From: Nelumbo lutea
Lineage: Eukaryota > Streptophyta > Magnoliopsida > Proteales > Nelumbonaceae
NCBI GenBank assembly: GCA_022828595.1
Contig: JAKGHH010000001.1
Span: forward strand, 210,627,848 to 210,691,847
DNA length: 64,000 bases
Reading direction: 5' to 3'
Both the position numbers and the translations under genes were made by a program. Shown piece after piece: positions 10,727-21,280 of this stretch. The notes beneath the pieces were generated by a model. It made no database searches, had not been told where the DNA came from, and saw only the letters and a list, made by a program, of their open reading frames with translations. Numbering within the stretch: the first letter of the stretch is position 1; every line of letters begins with the position of its first letter.

Positions 10727-12072
10727 TGAGATTTGTTTTTGCAAAATATATTTTATATGAGATATAAAAGTATATATATTATGGTTTCGAAATGATTTGC
10801 AAAATGTTTTAATTCCCGGGATCCATATAAGCAGAGAGTGCAATACTGTTCCTTGTAGCCGAGGGAGAGGTCCTCTCTTATCGGGCAGTGTATGATCATT
10901 ATGGGTTGAGAGGTTAAGTGTAAGACCTTTGAGGATAATACCTGATGGGCTAATCTTGCATTTGCCCACAGTCCTTGGGTGTTACAAGGTGGCTTGGCCC
11001 AGGGACCACTTAGGGTAAGTATTGGGCCCATAAAGCCCATCTGATGGGTTTCAGGGGGTGCACTGTCCATAACAGTGTATTCGGCCAGGCCTTGTAACAA
11101 AGGCTGGGATGAACCCATGTGGCTGATGTGTAGATCAATGTTTGGGTCCCACGCCATACAAGGAAACCCAACTGGGTAGCAGTTTGGAGGCTAAATGAAT
11201 ACATAACCTTAAATGGGCCTTAAGCCCATTTCAAATTGGGCTAATTTGATTAGTCACTTAAGGGGCGAATTCTGAGATGGATCAACTGATAGGATTGGGC
11301 CCAGACCCTATCCACTTAGAGAGTCCAAGATCTAAATGAGATTTAGATCTGAAAGCCTTCTAATCAGATTAGGAAATGGCTAATCTAATCTGCAGATAAG
11401 ATAAAGGTTATCCCTTATCACTTAAAGGGACTTTTAATCCAAATATGATTTAGGTTAGAAACTCCTAATGGGATTAGGAGCTGATCCCTTTGAGATTAGA
11501 AAAGGATGAGGGGGCGGCAGCCTTTAGACACACAAGCAATTCACAGATCCTTGTCTTCAGAGCTAAGATTACTAGAAGAGAGAATTTTGCACCCTACAAA
11601 TACTCTTTTGCCGCCTTCTTCCTGCAGCCGCCGTCTACAACAGTTCGATCTCCATTGTTTGGGAGAAATCAAGATTTGATCTAGATACCAATCTTTTGGA
11701 GAAAAGATTGGTGGGAGTTGTATTCACAAGCCATCCAGTTGATTCTTGCAAAGGGTCAAGTTCTTTTGGAAGAACACTACTGATTCTGCTCCACCCTGCA
11801 CTACGCCATCTTCAGTGGGAGCAGATTTTAGATCCTTCCTTGGGTGTGAACACCTCCATTACGAGATACTGCTTCTCTGTATCAGGTATTATCCCTCCCA
11901 ACTCCTTTTGGTTAAGATCTGGTTCAGTTTATGGTTCAAGAATGATCCTTGAAAATATGATTTTCTAAATGGGGAATTCGATTCCCAGTTGAAGGGAGAG
12001 AACAAATTTTTAAATTCGCCCCCTTATTCTGCAATCTTTGGGCGTCCATGTGATGGATTTCCTATCCCTTCA
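10727..12072 (+). mobile_element. LTR D: Copia-type LTR, apparently solo (about 1.35 kb)
   Basis: Starts TGAGATTTGTTTTTGC inside B's gag and ends near CCTATCCCTTCA, directly against the polypurine tract of Copia C. The middle has CCTACAAATACTC (about 11595), then R/U5-like text with AACTCCTTTTGG and a GATCCTTGAAAATATG block that I associate with long plant Copia (SIRE/Maximus-like) LTRs. No partner LTR or internal domain of this family is in the window. Flanking pentamers (ATCGT left, CACTC right) do not match, so boundaries or history are complex. Solo LTR, or the relic of a recombination that removed C's own 3' LTR, both fit. Confidence 0.45.
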
Positions 12073-12113
12073 CACTCCCCTCAAGATGGAGCATAGATGT
12101 CAATCATGCCCAG

Positions 12114-12854
12114 CTAGTTACAAATATAAGAAATCCAAGCTTCATTAAGAGCTTTTGTAAAGATATCTCCTAACTGCTCTCCAGTCTTCACATATGCTGT
12201 AGTGATCAAGTTTTGTTGAATTTTCTCACGAACGAAATGACAGTCTATCTCAGTATGTTTAGTTCGTTCATGAAAAACTGGATTCGAAGCAATATGAATC
12301 GTAGCTTGATTATCGCACCATAGTTTCGCTGGAACTGAGACTTTAAGACCGACATCAGTTACGAGTTTAGAAATCCACATAACCTCACACGAAGCTTGTG
12401 TCATTACTCTATGCTCAGATTCTGCACTAGATCGTGACACCACATTTTGCTTCTTACTCTTCCACGAAACTAGATTACCACCAACAAAAACACAACAGCC
12501 AGTAATGGACCTTCGATCAATCTTGGAACTGGTCCAGTCCGCATCAGAAAAACACTCAATATTACTGTGACATGATTCCGATACAATATCCCTCATCCAA
12601 GAGCTCCTTTCAAGTAACACAAGATTTGTTCTAAGGCTGCCCAATGATGCACTGTAGGAGAGGACATAAATTGACTTACTACTAACTGAGTAAGCAATGT
12701 TAGGATGAGTCACTGTGAGATAGTTCAACTTTCCAACTAATCTTCTATAATGTTCAGGATCATCAAAAGCATCTGCATCCTTTGTGAATTGCTGGTTAGG
12801 AAGGGTACTGCATGGTTTGACTCCCAGTTTCCCAATTTCAGTTAACAGGTCCAA
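12114..12854 (-). pseudogene. Copia C RNase H and RT tail
   Basis: Reads GKLGVKPCSTL, then RRLVGKLNYLTVTHPNIAYSV (end of RT), a shortened and altered linker, then RNase H with FSDADW (first catalytic Asp), RRSITGCCVFVGGN, VVSRSSAESEHRVM, WCDNQATIHIASNPVFHERT and TGEQLGDIFTKAL. The linker between RT and RNase H is frameshifted (residues about 60-85). The last codons diverge before the polypurine tract. The active-site residues are still recognisable, but the frame is separated from upstream RT by a stop at about 12866. Confidence 0.9.
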
Positions 12855-12866
12855 AACATACTTCCT

Positions 12867-13643
12867 CTAAGATAGGAAAATACGTCTTTTACTCCTTGCC
12901 ACCTCAATCCCCAAGAAGTATTTTAGGTGCCCCAAATCTTTAGTATTGAATTGGCTCTGCAAGAAGGATTTCAAGGATGGGATTCCCTTTGTGTCACTCC
13001 CAGTGATAACAATATAGTCTACATATACAACAAGTAGAATGATGCCAAATGTGGACTGCTTATAGAAAGCAGTATGGTCAGATTTGCACTTCCTCATCCC
13101 AAACCTCTCTACTTCCTGACTGAATTTTCCAAACCAAGCTCGAGGACTCTGTTTTAGTCCATATAGCAATTTTCGAAGACGACAAACTTTCCCAAACTCC
13201 CCCTGAGCAACAAACCCAGGTGATTACTCCATATAAACCTCCTCCTGAAGAACTCCATGCAGGAAAGCATTTTTAATATCAAGCTGGTAAAGTGGCCAAT
13301 CATATGTAGCTTCCAGAGAAATAAATAATTGACTTGAAGTCAATTTTTCCACAAGGGAGAAAGTATCAAAATAATCCACTCCATATGTCCGTGCATAGCC
13401 TTTGGCCACCAGGCGAGCCACTGATCCATCAGAATTAAATTTGATTACAAATACCCACTTGCATCCAACCGCTTTCTTACCAACAGTTAAATTGACCAGA
13501 TCCCAAGTACCATTCTCAATCAAGGCATTCATTTCCTCAAGCATGGCATCACGCCACCCAGGATGGGATAAAGCCTCGTGAACAGTTTTGGGAATCCCTA
13601 CAGAATCAAGAGAGGTAACAAATGAACAAGAAGTAGATGACAA
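12867..13643 (-). pseudogene. Copia C reverse transcriptase with YVDY in place of YVDD
   Basis: Two pieces make up RT. The piece at 13643-13224 has the start ([60 protein letters not shown]). The piece at 13169-12867 has LYGLKQSPRAWF, then VVYVDYIVITG and LGHLKYFLGIEVARS. In functional Copia RT the box is YVDD; here the second Asp codon is TAT (Tyr), which should abolish catalysis. A stop after EEVYME and a frameshift separate the pieces. Order and motifs leave no doubt about family. Confidence 0.92.
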
Positions 13644-13679
13644 ATGATCATAGGTAACATAAGAGGAAATTGGATAAGT

Positions 13680-14860
13680 ACACTGACATTTACCTTTTCA
13701 AAGAGCAATAGGTAGATCAATATCACTAGGCATTGGATCCGATGACGAAGAAGAGACCGGTGATGGACTTGTCATAGGAGGATTAGGTCATCGAGAATAG
13801 ACTTGAGTAATAGGTAGTTTTGGTTGAGAAGGTGGTGGTGGGGGTATTGGAACAACACTAGCATCTGGACCGGTGATATGATACACTAGTAGATCATCAT
13901 CCTCTTGTGGACACACAGGTGTAGATGGAGCAGTAAAAAAAGGAAGATGTTCATGGAATGTAACATCAGCTGACACAAGATACCTATTCAAGAGATGAGA
14001 AAAACACCTGAACCCTTTTTGGAGACAAGAGTATTCCAGGAAGACACATTTTAATGACTTGGGGTTTAATTTGGAAACCTGTGGACGAACATCACGAACA
14101 AAACAAGAACATCCAAAGATACGAGGTTCAACAAGAAACACAAATTTATTAGGAAACATAATCTTATAAGGGATCTGATCATTTAGAACAGTGGAAGGCA
14201 TGCGATTAATCAAAAAACACGTTGTAGAAACAACATCAGCCCAAAACTGTTTAGGAACACGTATTTGAAATAAAAGAGCCCTAGCAGTTTCAAGAAGATG
14301 TCTATTTTTTCTCTCAGCCACTCCATTTTGAGATGGAGTATCAACACAAGATGATTGATGGAGAATTCCATTCTGAACCATGTAAGTTTGGAAGGAATCA
14401 TAGAAATATTCTTTGGCATTATCACTTCGCAATGTTTGTACAACACATCAAACTGGGTTTTTTATTTCAGTACAAAAGGTTTTAAAATGTAAAAGCAACT
14501 CAAAATGAGATTTCATTAAACAAAGCCAAGTCAAACGAGAAAAATCATCCACAAAGGTAACAAAATATCGAAATCCAATTTTAGACATAATAGGACAAGG
14601 TCCCCCAAACATTTGAATGTACTAACTCAAAAGCTTGACTAGCCCTTTTATTAACTCGAGAAACAGACAATAGACGATGATGTTTTGCAAACTGAAAAGA
14701 CTCACAATCTAAAGAAGATACATCATGAAACTGAGGAGATAACTCTTTAACAAAAGTAAAGATGGATGCCCCAACCGACAATGAGCTACAAAAGGAGATA
14801 AAGTACTAGAACAGGCAATGGTTTGAGGCTCCTAGGTATCCAAAATGTTACAGACCTTCT
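13680..14860 (-). pseudogene. Copia C integrase
   Basis: Upstream pieces carry KHHRL (pre-integrase region, about 14690) and FELVHSNVWG (start of the catalytic core, about 14620). After frameshifts, 14432-13788 holds RSDNAKEYF (central Asp region), HQSSCVDTPSQNGVAERKNRHLLETAR (with the catalytic Glu), FWADVVSTTCFLINRMPS, and the GFRCFSH-like chromatin-side tail ending in a proline-rich linker. The frame is broken at least at 14446/14432 and near 14580. Integrase before RT is the Copia arrangement. Confidence 0.88.
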
Positions 14861-14862
14861 GA

Positions 14863-15190
14863 TTATTGTCCTTTACCAATAATCCTCTTTGTCATAAGAT
14901 CCTGAAACAGACAATGATTAGGAAAGAGTGAGATACAACAGTTAAGAGTACAAGTGAGTTTGCTAACAGATACCAAATTAAAAGAAAATTTTGGTAAACT
15001 CAATACAGATGACAAGGAAAGTGTTGGTGTGGGATTGATAGTGCCAGAACCAAGGACAAAAGAAATAGAACCATCAGCTAAGGTGACTGAAGAAGGAAAA
15101 GTGTGTGATTGGAAAGTGGAAAAGAGACTAGAATTACCTATCATATGATCTGTTGCACCAGAATCAATTACCCACTAAGAGGAAAAAGAA
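14863..15190 (-). pseudogene. Copia C protease
   Basis: The minus strand reads WVIDSGATDHMIG (active-site DSGA at about 15160) immediately after a TAG stop, then VTLADGS, the SVLSLPKFSFNLVSVSKLT block and the end MTKRIIGKG. This is the retropepsin of Copia elements. The in-frame stop just before WVIDSGA cuts it from gag. Confidence 0.88.
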
Positions 15191-15399
15191 ATAGGACATG
15201 TATTGGTTTTATCTGATTCAGCAAGGGCAGTGATGGACTGAGATGAGTTCTTTAATGCCTCTTGATATTGGGTAACTTTCGCATACTCATCTGTAGAAAT
15301 TGAAATGGTCTGATTTGATGATGGATGAGGAGCATCACTCGTAGTTACAACATGAGCTGATTGAGACCTAGAAGACTTATGGTTTTTCTTTAGCAATTT
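15191..15399 (-). pseudogene. Copia C gag-protease linker
   Basis: Minus-strand coding remains (KKNHKSSRSQSAHVVTTSDAP, then ISTDEYAKVTQYQEALKNSS) link the zinc knuckle to protease, as in other plant Copia polyproteins. It is separated from gag by a TAG stop (minus strand) near 15400. Confidence 0.75.
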
Positions 15400-16211
15400 C
15401 TAACAAGTCTTTTTAGTGTGTCCTGGTTCATGACAATAGTAGCAAACTACTCCCCCTGTGACATGAGTTCCATCATTCTGACTACTATTACTACCACCTC
15501 TGCTACTATTCTGAGAATGAGACCGACCAGTTGATCCACTATTTTGACTGACCAGTGCACTAGGCTGTTGTACAGGTGAGGTATAGGAACCAATATCTGT
15601 ATGAAGGACCCTAGTAAAGACCTCTTTTAATGAGGTAATCTCAGGATTAGACAGAATCTGTGACTTAGCACCATCAAATTGAGGATTAAGGCCAGCCAGA
15701 AAACTCATAATAGCCATCTGTTCATGTTGAGTCTGCTGAACTTTGATATCAGTACTGAAAGGTAACAAGGTGTTCAATTCCTCATAAGTGCGTTTAAAAT
15801 TCATGAAATAGGTTTGGAGAAACTGATCATGTTGTTTAGCCCGATAAAATGTCTTACAAACATAAAAAATACGGGAAATATTTTCTTTACCAGAGAACAG
15901 AAAAGCCATATATTCCATTAGTTCTTTTACAAACTCGCAGTGAGAGACATGACTGACATATTCATTCTCAATAGAATTGCGGATTTGCAAAAACAATTGA
16001 GCATCGATCCTTAGCCATTCAGTGTAGGTCTCATCAGTAGGAGGGTCCTTAGTCAGATGGTTGTCCTTAGAGATACTCCGTAAATACAAACGAATAGTCT
16101 TACTCTAGTCTAAATAATTAATTCCGTTTAGTTTTTTGTTCAGCGAGTTTAGACAGAATGGGGATAACACTAGGCAAAGCCAAGTTCTTTTGTTTAACCG
16201 CCATCATAAAC
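15400..16211 (-). pseudogene. Copia C gag with CCHC zinc knuckle
   Basis: Starts at ATG about 16209 on the minus strand (MMAVKQKNLALPSVI). It is frameshifted and stopped near 16100, then reads LYLRSISKDNHLT, WLRIDAQLFLQIRNSIE and the UBN2/retrotran_gag core with FVKELMEYMAFLFSGKENISR, MAIMSFLAGLNPQFDGAKSQI and LKEVFTRVLHTD. It finishes with a Ser/Gln-rich linker and the zinc knuckle CYYCHEPGHTKKTC (C-X2-C-X4-H-X4-C). Gag packages the element RNA in cytoplasmic particles. The broken start makes it non-functional. Confidence 0.9.
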
Positions 16212-16620
16212 ACAAGAAAATAAACTTTTAACAACCAATAAAGCCAATAAAACACACTTAAACAGAATCGGCAATAGATGCAACACCCAAACAACAAGAA
16301 ACCACTGTTGGTAGCACCAAAACATCAACTGTATAAAAAAAGAACAGAGAGGAAAGACTTTCCTGATGGGCAAACAAACACCACATGATTAACACCAAGG
16401 TTGAGGCGATCGTCAGAAAAGAGACCGGTGAAGGTGGGTAGACCGATTTGGGATTCCGCTTCCACTGGTAGGAGCGGTGAGATGCAGATGTCACTCGGAA
16501 TGGGTGACCTAGAGATCGCAGCTGCTGCTCACTTAGGCAATGTAAAGAGTTCAAAGCTGCTCACTTGGGCAGCTGAGGGAAAAAACCAGAAATTAGTTTC
16601 AGACTGGAATTGGTGTCTCT

Positions 16621-16633
16621 AGCTCTGATACCA
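16621..16633 (-). promoter_or_regulatory. Copia C primer-binding site (initiator-tRNA-Met type)
   Basis: The minus strand reads TGGTATCAGAGCT immediately after the LTR end. This is the classic Copia PBS complementary to initiator methionine tRNA, and it fixes the orientation and LTR edge. Confidence 0.92.
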
Positions 16634-16913
16634 TGTGATAGAACAAGAATTGGAAGAAATTGATATCTTTCAATTGAGAAATAGTACATATATATACAAT
16701 CTTGTAGATGCTAAAAAGGAAGAAAATCATACAGACTTGCAGATACAAAAAAGGAAGAAAATCATACAACCTTGCAAATACAAAAAAGGAAGAAAATCAT
16801 GCAGCCTTATAGATACTAAAATAGGAAGAAAATCAAAGAAAGAATAATTCCTATAATCAAACTATTCCTAATTATGCTAATACTACATATTTACAGCCTA
16901 TAATTTTGTAACA
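16634..16913 (-). mobile_element. Copia C 5' LTR (280 bp)
   Basis: On the minus strand it runs from TGTTACAAAATTATAGG to TTGTTCTATCACA, next to the PBS. It contains a four-fold short repeat, GATTTTCTTCC followed by T/A-rich text about every 40-45 bp (16710-16830). Confidence 0.85.
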
Positions 16914-16918
16914 GTTAG

Positions 16919-17240
16919 AAATAAGAACTTGTATTGTCATTTTCATAAAGATCACGATCATAGTACAGAAAGTTGTAAAAACCTCTACGATGAGATAGAG
17001 GAAGTCATTTGTCGCGAATTTTTAAGAAATTTTGTACAAAATGATAAAAAAACAGGTCGGTAGAGCGAGCAAGGCAGAGACGCTCTGGAGTCCATCCATA
17101 GGCAAGGTGGCCAACTACAGAGGCAGCCACCCGAAGAAAGGCCAGTTCGGGGAACGATCCAAATGATCACCGGTAGATCAATTGTCGCGGACTGCACCTT
17201 AGCCGCGGCAAGGGCCTCATCGCCCAGTTGCCTCTTTGGC
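16919..17240 (+). pseudogene. Element B gag, C-terminal part
   Basis: Resumes after the Copia insertion with NLYCHFHKDHDHSTESC, then NLYDEIEEVICREFLRNFVQ. This is the CxFHxxHGH-type metal-binding segment followed by the L-x-x-E-I-E...G-x-L-x-x-F helix that ends plant Gypsy (Tat-like) gag proteins. A stop follows at about 17060 (after NDKKTGR), and further Q/R-rich gag-like coding continues in frame. The motif is diagnostic of gag; the copy is not translatable. Confidence 0.8.
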
Positions 17241-17605
17241 ATGGGTGAACTCCAGAGGAGTGGACCATAAGTCCCTCCCCCAGCCTAAGAGCCAAAACGC
17301 CAAGCTAAGGACCTTGGCACCCAGTCGCCTCTTCGGCATGGACGAACTCCATAGGAATGGACCATAAGTCGCTCTCCCAGCCTAAGGGTCAAAATGCCAA
17401 GCTAAGGACCTCGGCGCCCAGTCGTCTCTTCGGCATGGGCAAACTCCAGAGGAGTGGACCGTAAGTCACTCCCCCAGCCTAAGGGCCAAAACCTCTAGCT
17501 AAGGAGCTCGACACCTAGTCGCCTCTTTGGCATGGACGACCTCCAGAGTGGACCATAAGTCGCTCCCTCAGCCTAAGGGCTAAAACGCCGAGCTAACGAA
17601 AGACC
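17222..17605. repeat. 97-bp tandem array in element B (4 units)
   Basis: Four units begin near 17231, 17328, 17425 and 17522, each with CCTCTTYGGCATGG, then CTCCAGAGGAGTGGACCATA, a CCCAGCCTAAGGGC block and CAAGCTAAGGACC. Units differ by scattered changes. It lies just after gag, where Tat-lineage elements often carry tandem arrays. Confidence 0.9.
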
Positions 17606-18061
17606 TCAGTACCATGTAAGACCTAATCGCCTCATCAGCATAGGCTAAGTACTTGTAATGCCTAAGGCACAGGCAACTCGGGTGTGAACCCTATGATGCA
17701 TAGCCTGCACTGGCATACAGTGGGTTGAACCCGTTAGGGATAACTGACATCAACTTAAGTAACCCAGGTGCAGACAGGTCGGGCATATACCCTACTATGT
17801 CACTCACCTTGGTGTACATCATAGAATCACCTCCAAGTACTGGGAGACAGTTCGAGGTGACGACAATCAAGAAACCCCTAGTCTAGGCATTTAGCTCGAT
17901 AGTTTAACAGCTCGGGGTAAAATAATTACTTTGGCAAATAAGGTAAATTACACGAACACTTAGCAAAAAGTATATTTTCATTACAAAAATATTTCATTAC
18001 AAGGAGTTCGTTACAAAAGAAGGAAACAAAAAGAACTGAGCTTGCAGGCTCAAAGTACAAC
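17606..18061. other. Element B internal non-coding DNA
   Basis: No polymerase, integrase or protease motif in any frame by eye. Text resembling other Gypsy spacer DNA. Confidence 0.5.
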
Positions 18062-20003
18062 GACCGTTCGACCTACTTGGGGGACTTCTCGCTTGGAGCC
18101 TCCACAGAAGTGTTGGCCTGATTGGTGGTAGTGGCCTCTTCAATGTCATCACCCTCCTCCTTAGAGTCCGGGTCTTCGGCGGCTTCGCGGGCTATCTCTC
18201 CTATGATTCATGAGGTGGTGATGGCGCTTACGTCGAGCTACGGGAACTCGTGCTTTATCAGCCACCGACTAAGCTTGAAGCCTTTGCGATAGGCCTCCAC
18301 CATCACCTTGTCAAAATCCTCCGACTTGACGTAGTCTTGAACGACCTTGACTTTGGCCTCCTCCTTGGCATTAAGGAGGATCTTAGTTTGCTCCTTAACG
18401 TCAGCCTCGGGGTTCTCGACCTGACACTTCAAAGTTCCCTTCTCGCGCAACAATTCCTCCTTCTCTGACACCAATGATGTAGCTAGCTCTTTCTGAGCTA
18501 GCACATCGCCCTCCAATCGGTGGATTTGGCCGCGAGCTAGCTTCAGATCGGAGTGAGCTGCACAGGCTAAGTCTTTGGCAGCCAGAGCTCACTTTAAGTG
18601 ATGCTCGGACTGGTAGGTCAGGGCATGCATGGCATTATTCACCTACCAAGAGAATGCCAGTTAGTACCAGTAAAGCAACAATTGCAGAAATTAAAGTTGA
18701 AATACAACGAGACTTACCACCATGCAATGGGTAGCTGCTCGAGCTTCGAGCTTAGCAGGCGATAGCTCGACCCAGCTGGAGACCTCCTCGGCACACTTAG
18801 CTCCATTGCTCTTTTGGAGGCTGTACTGCAGGTTCAAAATACTTTAGGCTAATCCCCACGCTGATTCCCTGCTTCCCGAAGTAGTAGCAGTAGTCTCAGG
18901 AGTGGGCTCCGTAGTTGTCTCGGGAACGGGCTCTGCAATCGCCTCAGGCTCCTGAAGTGAGGGGTTCTCCGACTCCTCCAAGTTGATCACCGGAGGAGCA
19001 TCAATAGGCTATTCAGCAGGAAGCTCGGGCTCAGGTAGGAGCCTGTGGAGATTCAATGGGAGCTCTCTTTGCAGCTCGCTTCTTTTTCCCCTTCATTTTT
19101 CCAAAGCATTTCTCTGCACTAAGTCACTCCATAGGACCTGCAACAGAGTTCGACGTCAGTAATGCTACCAAGAAGTAGAAACTGGCTACTGAAGAAAAAA
19201 TACTAACTCTAAACAAGGTGATCTACCGGGACTCAGACCGGCCTCAATGAGCTTGTTCTTGACAATGAAGTCCTTGTAGTCAAAGTTGAGCTCCGTCCAA
19301 GACTGGAGTGTCTCCCTTGTATCCCGGTCTAGCGTATTGCCGGAGTCCTGAATGGCCACCCTCCAGTGAGTAGGGAAGGGCCATCCCAAAGGGTTTCGAA
19401 CTACAAAATAATCCCATTTCCAGGTTGGGATTTTATTGGGGAGGTCATGTAGCAGCTTGTATCCCGGGCGAGGGGACAGGTAGTAAGTTTGCATGTGCTT
19501 GGGAAAACGCTAGAAGCATTCTTCTTTATGGAAAGTATGGAGGCGAAAATGTCAAGGTCGAGAGGCAGGGCGTAGTTGAAGCAAAGGGAGATGGTACCGA
19601 CCACATTCCGAATGGAGTTCGGGTGGAGCTGGTCTATAGTGACGTCAAAGTGATTTAACACTTCGATAATTAGGGGATGCAGTGAAAGGCGGAGTCTGGC
19701 CATGAGCTGTTCCTCGAAAATCACGATCTCATCGCGACCATATTCCCAAGGGAAGTCACCCGCAGGAAGGTGGTAGGTGTACTCCCTAGGAAGGTTATAC
19801 CAAGCTATCAGGCTCCGAAGCCTGTCTACCGTCATGGTAGAAGGACCGAACTTGTCTACTGGGCAACCTCAATTAGAGGTGGATGTTGGGTTACCCAAGG
19901 TCTCCTACACCTCGTAGGTGGAATGTGCCTCGGAGACACCTACTTGAGCCGAGGTACCCACCTCGGGCTCATCTAAATGACTATTGAAGCTATGGTCTGA
20001 CAT
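18062..20003 (-). pseudogene. Antisense ORF of element B, 'putative gypsy type transposon' (PF04195-like) protein with coiled coil
   Basis: On the strand opposite to gag, an ATG at 20003-20001 opens MSDHSFNSHLDEPEVGTSAQ. Two in-frame stops (TAG about 19907, TGA about 19872) follow, then MTVDRLRSLIAWYNLPREY and a region like the PF04195 family: HLPAGDFPWEYG..IVIFEEQLMARLRLSLHPLI, then LNHFDVTIDQLHPNSIRNVV. A frameshift leads to IPTWKWDYFVVRNPLGWPFP. The C-terminal part (18592-18228) is a charged coiled coil ending AYRKGFKLSRWLIKHEFPEL. Similar antisense 'additional ORFs' are known from Tat-lineage Gypsy elements; their function is unknown. Multiple breaks make this copy inactive. Family assignment is by motif memory. 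Confidence 0.7.
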
Positions 20004-20493
20004 AACTATGAACTAAAAAATGAACTAAGGGAAGCTAACAACAAAACTGAAAAGATTGAAACCAAACTGAAGAAGAGAGGCTAAGGAGACTCACCAAGGG
20101 AAGACAACCGAACTAGGAAGAATGGCAGACTGAAAAACCCGAGCTGAAGGTAAGACGAGCATTAGTGAACATGTGGCGGAGAAAATGACTGGGGTCCCCC
20201 CTATTATAGCCAATATGCTCAAGATTCAACGGTTGAGATATAGACGATGTAATGGCTCTCAAGAAAACTAGCTGCACGACCCCCGAGGTGAACTCTGTTT
20301 AGCATATTTTTTGACGTCCACAGAGTCTATAAATCACGTGATGTCCGGGCGTAAACTATACACGACCTAGGTTACCCTTGATTGAGTTGGGTAGCAAATT
20401 GGTCCGATTGGCAAACTCTGACGAAGTGGCCTAGACTTTGGGCCAAATCCACTCATCACGTCGTGAACTCCCCACACTAGGTTGGGACCCCTG
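20004..20493. other. Element B 3' untranslated region
   Basis: Follows the antisense ORF start and precedes the polypurine tract; no further motif. Confidence 0.5.
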
Positions 20494-20510
20494 GGGGAGT
20501 GGGGGGAATT
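20494..20510 (+). other. Polypurine tract of element B
   Basis: GGGGGAGTGGGGGGAATT immediately precedes the 3' LTR start TGATGGAGGG. Confidence 0.8.
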
Positions 20511-21275
20511 TGATGGAGGGTGATTTGACCCGACCTCATCATAAGAGGACATGTGGACGTGACTTAGCATAGGTGGCAACTCAGCGCAACTAGTCCGCCA
20601 AGATCCATCGTAGTAGCTCGGCACCAGATGAAACTCTGATTACCCTGAGCTAAGATTCTTCCAAGGCAGGAATATCCCGAGCTCAAGGCACTTCGGGTTG
20701 AGCTTGGGAGCCTCCTAAGTTAGAATAAATTTACTCCTACCCAAATCTAAGTAGGCCATCTCGGGTAGAAGCACCTCGATACGACACCTGTAGCTCGGCA
20801 CAGGGTAGCTCGGTACAAGGTAGCTTGCGGGAGAGCAGCTCGGCGTATCACAGGAAGATCTCCTATCTGACAACCGTACCTACCAAATCTGGAGACTGCA
20901 CCCACGTCTCTCGCCAGGCGGCGACGTACCTGCCAACCCTGAGTGGTGTCCCCCACCTGGCAGAGTCGTACTCTGCAACAGCTATCTGCGTTGCCCTGGC
21001 AAGTAACGGTTGTGGCAAAGAATCAGAGGCGGTTATGCCTGATTTGACAGGACACCGCTATATAAGAGATCCGACCCCCAAAGAGAAAATGTATTGCAAC
21101 TTGCGTGATCTGCACTCTTGCCCTTTTATTTTTTCTGCAACTCTCTAGTATCAGAGTGTTCCTGCCGAGTGAGCTCCCTGGGATCCCTTCATCTTATTCA
21201 TCATAGGTGTTTCATCCGCCATCAGTTAGGAGTACAACCACTTCCAGCTAGGAGTGACCAAGTCGCGCATCATCA
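20511..21275 (+). mobile_element. Element B 3' LTR (765 bp, TATA present)
   Basis: Aligns along its length with 9031-9767. It has CTATATAAGAG at 21058-21068, missing from the 5' copy, and lacks about 35 bp present in the 5' copy after GCAACTCTCT. It ends GCGCATCATCA and is followed by GAAAC, the target duplication. Confidence 0.9.
21058..21068 (+). promoter_or_regulatory. TATA box in element B 3' LTR
   Basis: CTATATAAGAG, with GC-rich text around it; the only TATA-like motif of this LTR family left in the element because the 5' LTR lost the segment. Confidence 0.65.
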
Positions 21276-21280
21276 GAAAC

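Larger units (their letters stand above)
12073..16913 (-). mobile_element. Copia element C, degenerate, inserted in element B
   Basis: Minus-strand order is 5' LTR (16634-16913), PBS, gag, protease, integrase, RT, RNase H and polypurine tract (about 12073-12085, CTTGAGGGGAGTG on the minus strand). This is the Ty1/Copia gene order. Every domain is broken by stops or frameshifts. The 3' LTR expected left of 12073 is absent; an unrelated LTR (D) takes its place. After the right end comes GTTAG (16914-16918), then B's gag. Confidence 0.85.
9031..21275 (+). mobile_element. Element B: non-autonomous Gypsy (Tat-like) element with sense gag and antisense ORF
   Basis: LTRs at 9031-9767 and 20511-21275 both start TGATGGAGGG and end with CATCA. 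The target duplication GAAAC is perfect (9026-9030 and 21276-21280). Order: LTR, PBS, gag (9769 onward, interrupted by C/D, resuming 16919-17240), a 97-bp tandem array, an antisense ORF region (20003 to about 18062), PPT, LTR. No RT, RNase H, integrase or protease motif belonging to B was seen in about 5 kb of its own internal DNA. By my count the first ~210 bp of the two LTRs differ at about 17 sites, and each has private deletions. Confidence 0.88.

Noticed and set aside
10045..11204. Several overlapping frames on both strands between 10.0 and 11.2 kb
   Set aside because: They are shadows of B's gag or lie in the LTR D segment; none shows a protein family.
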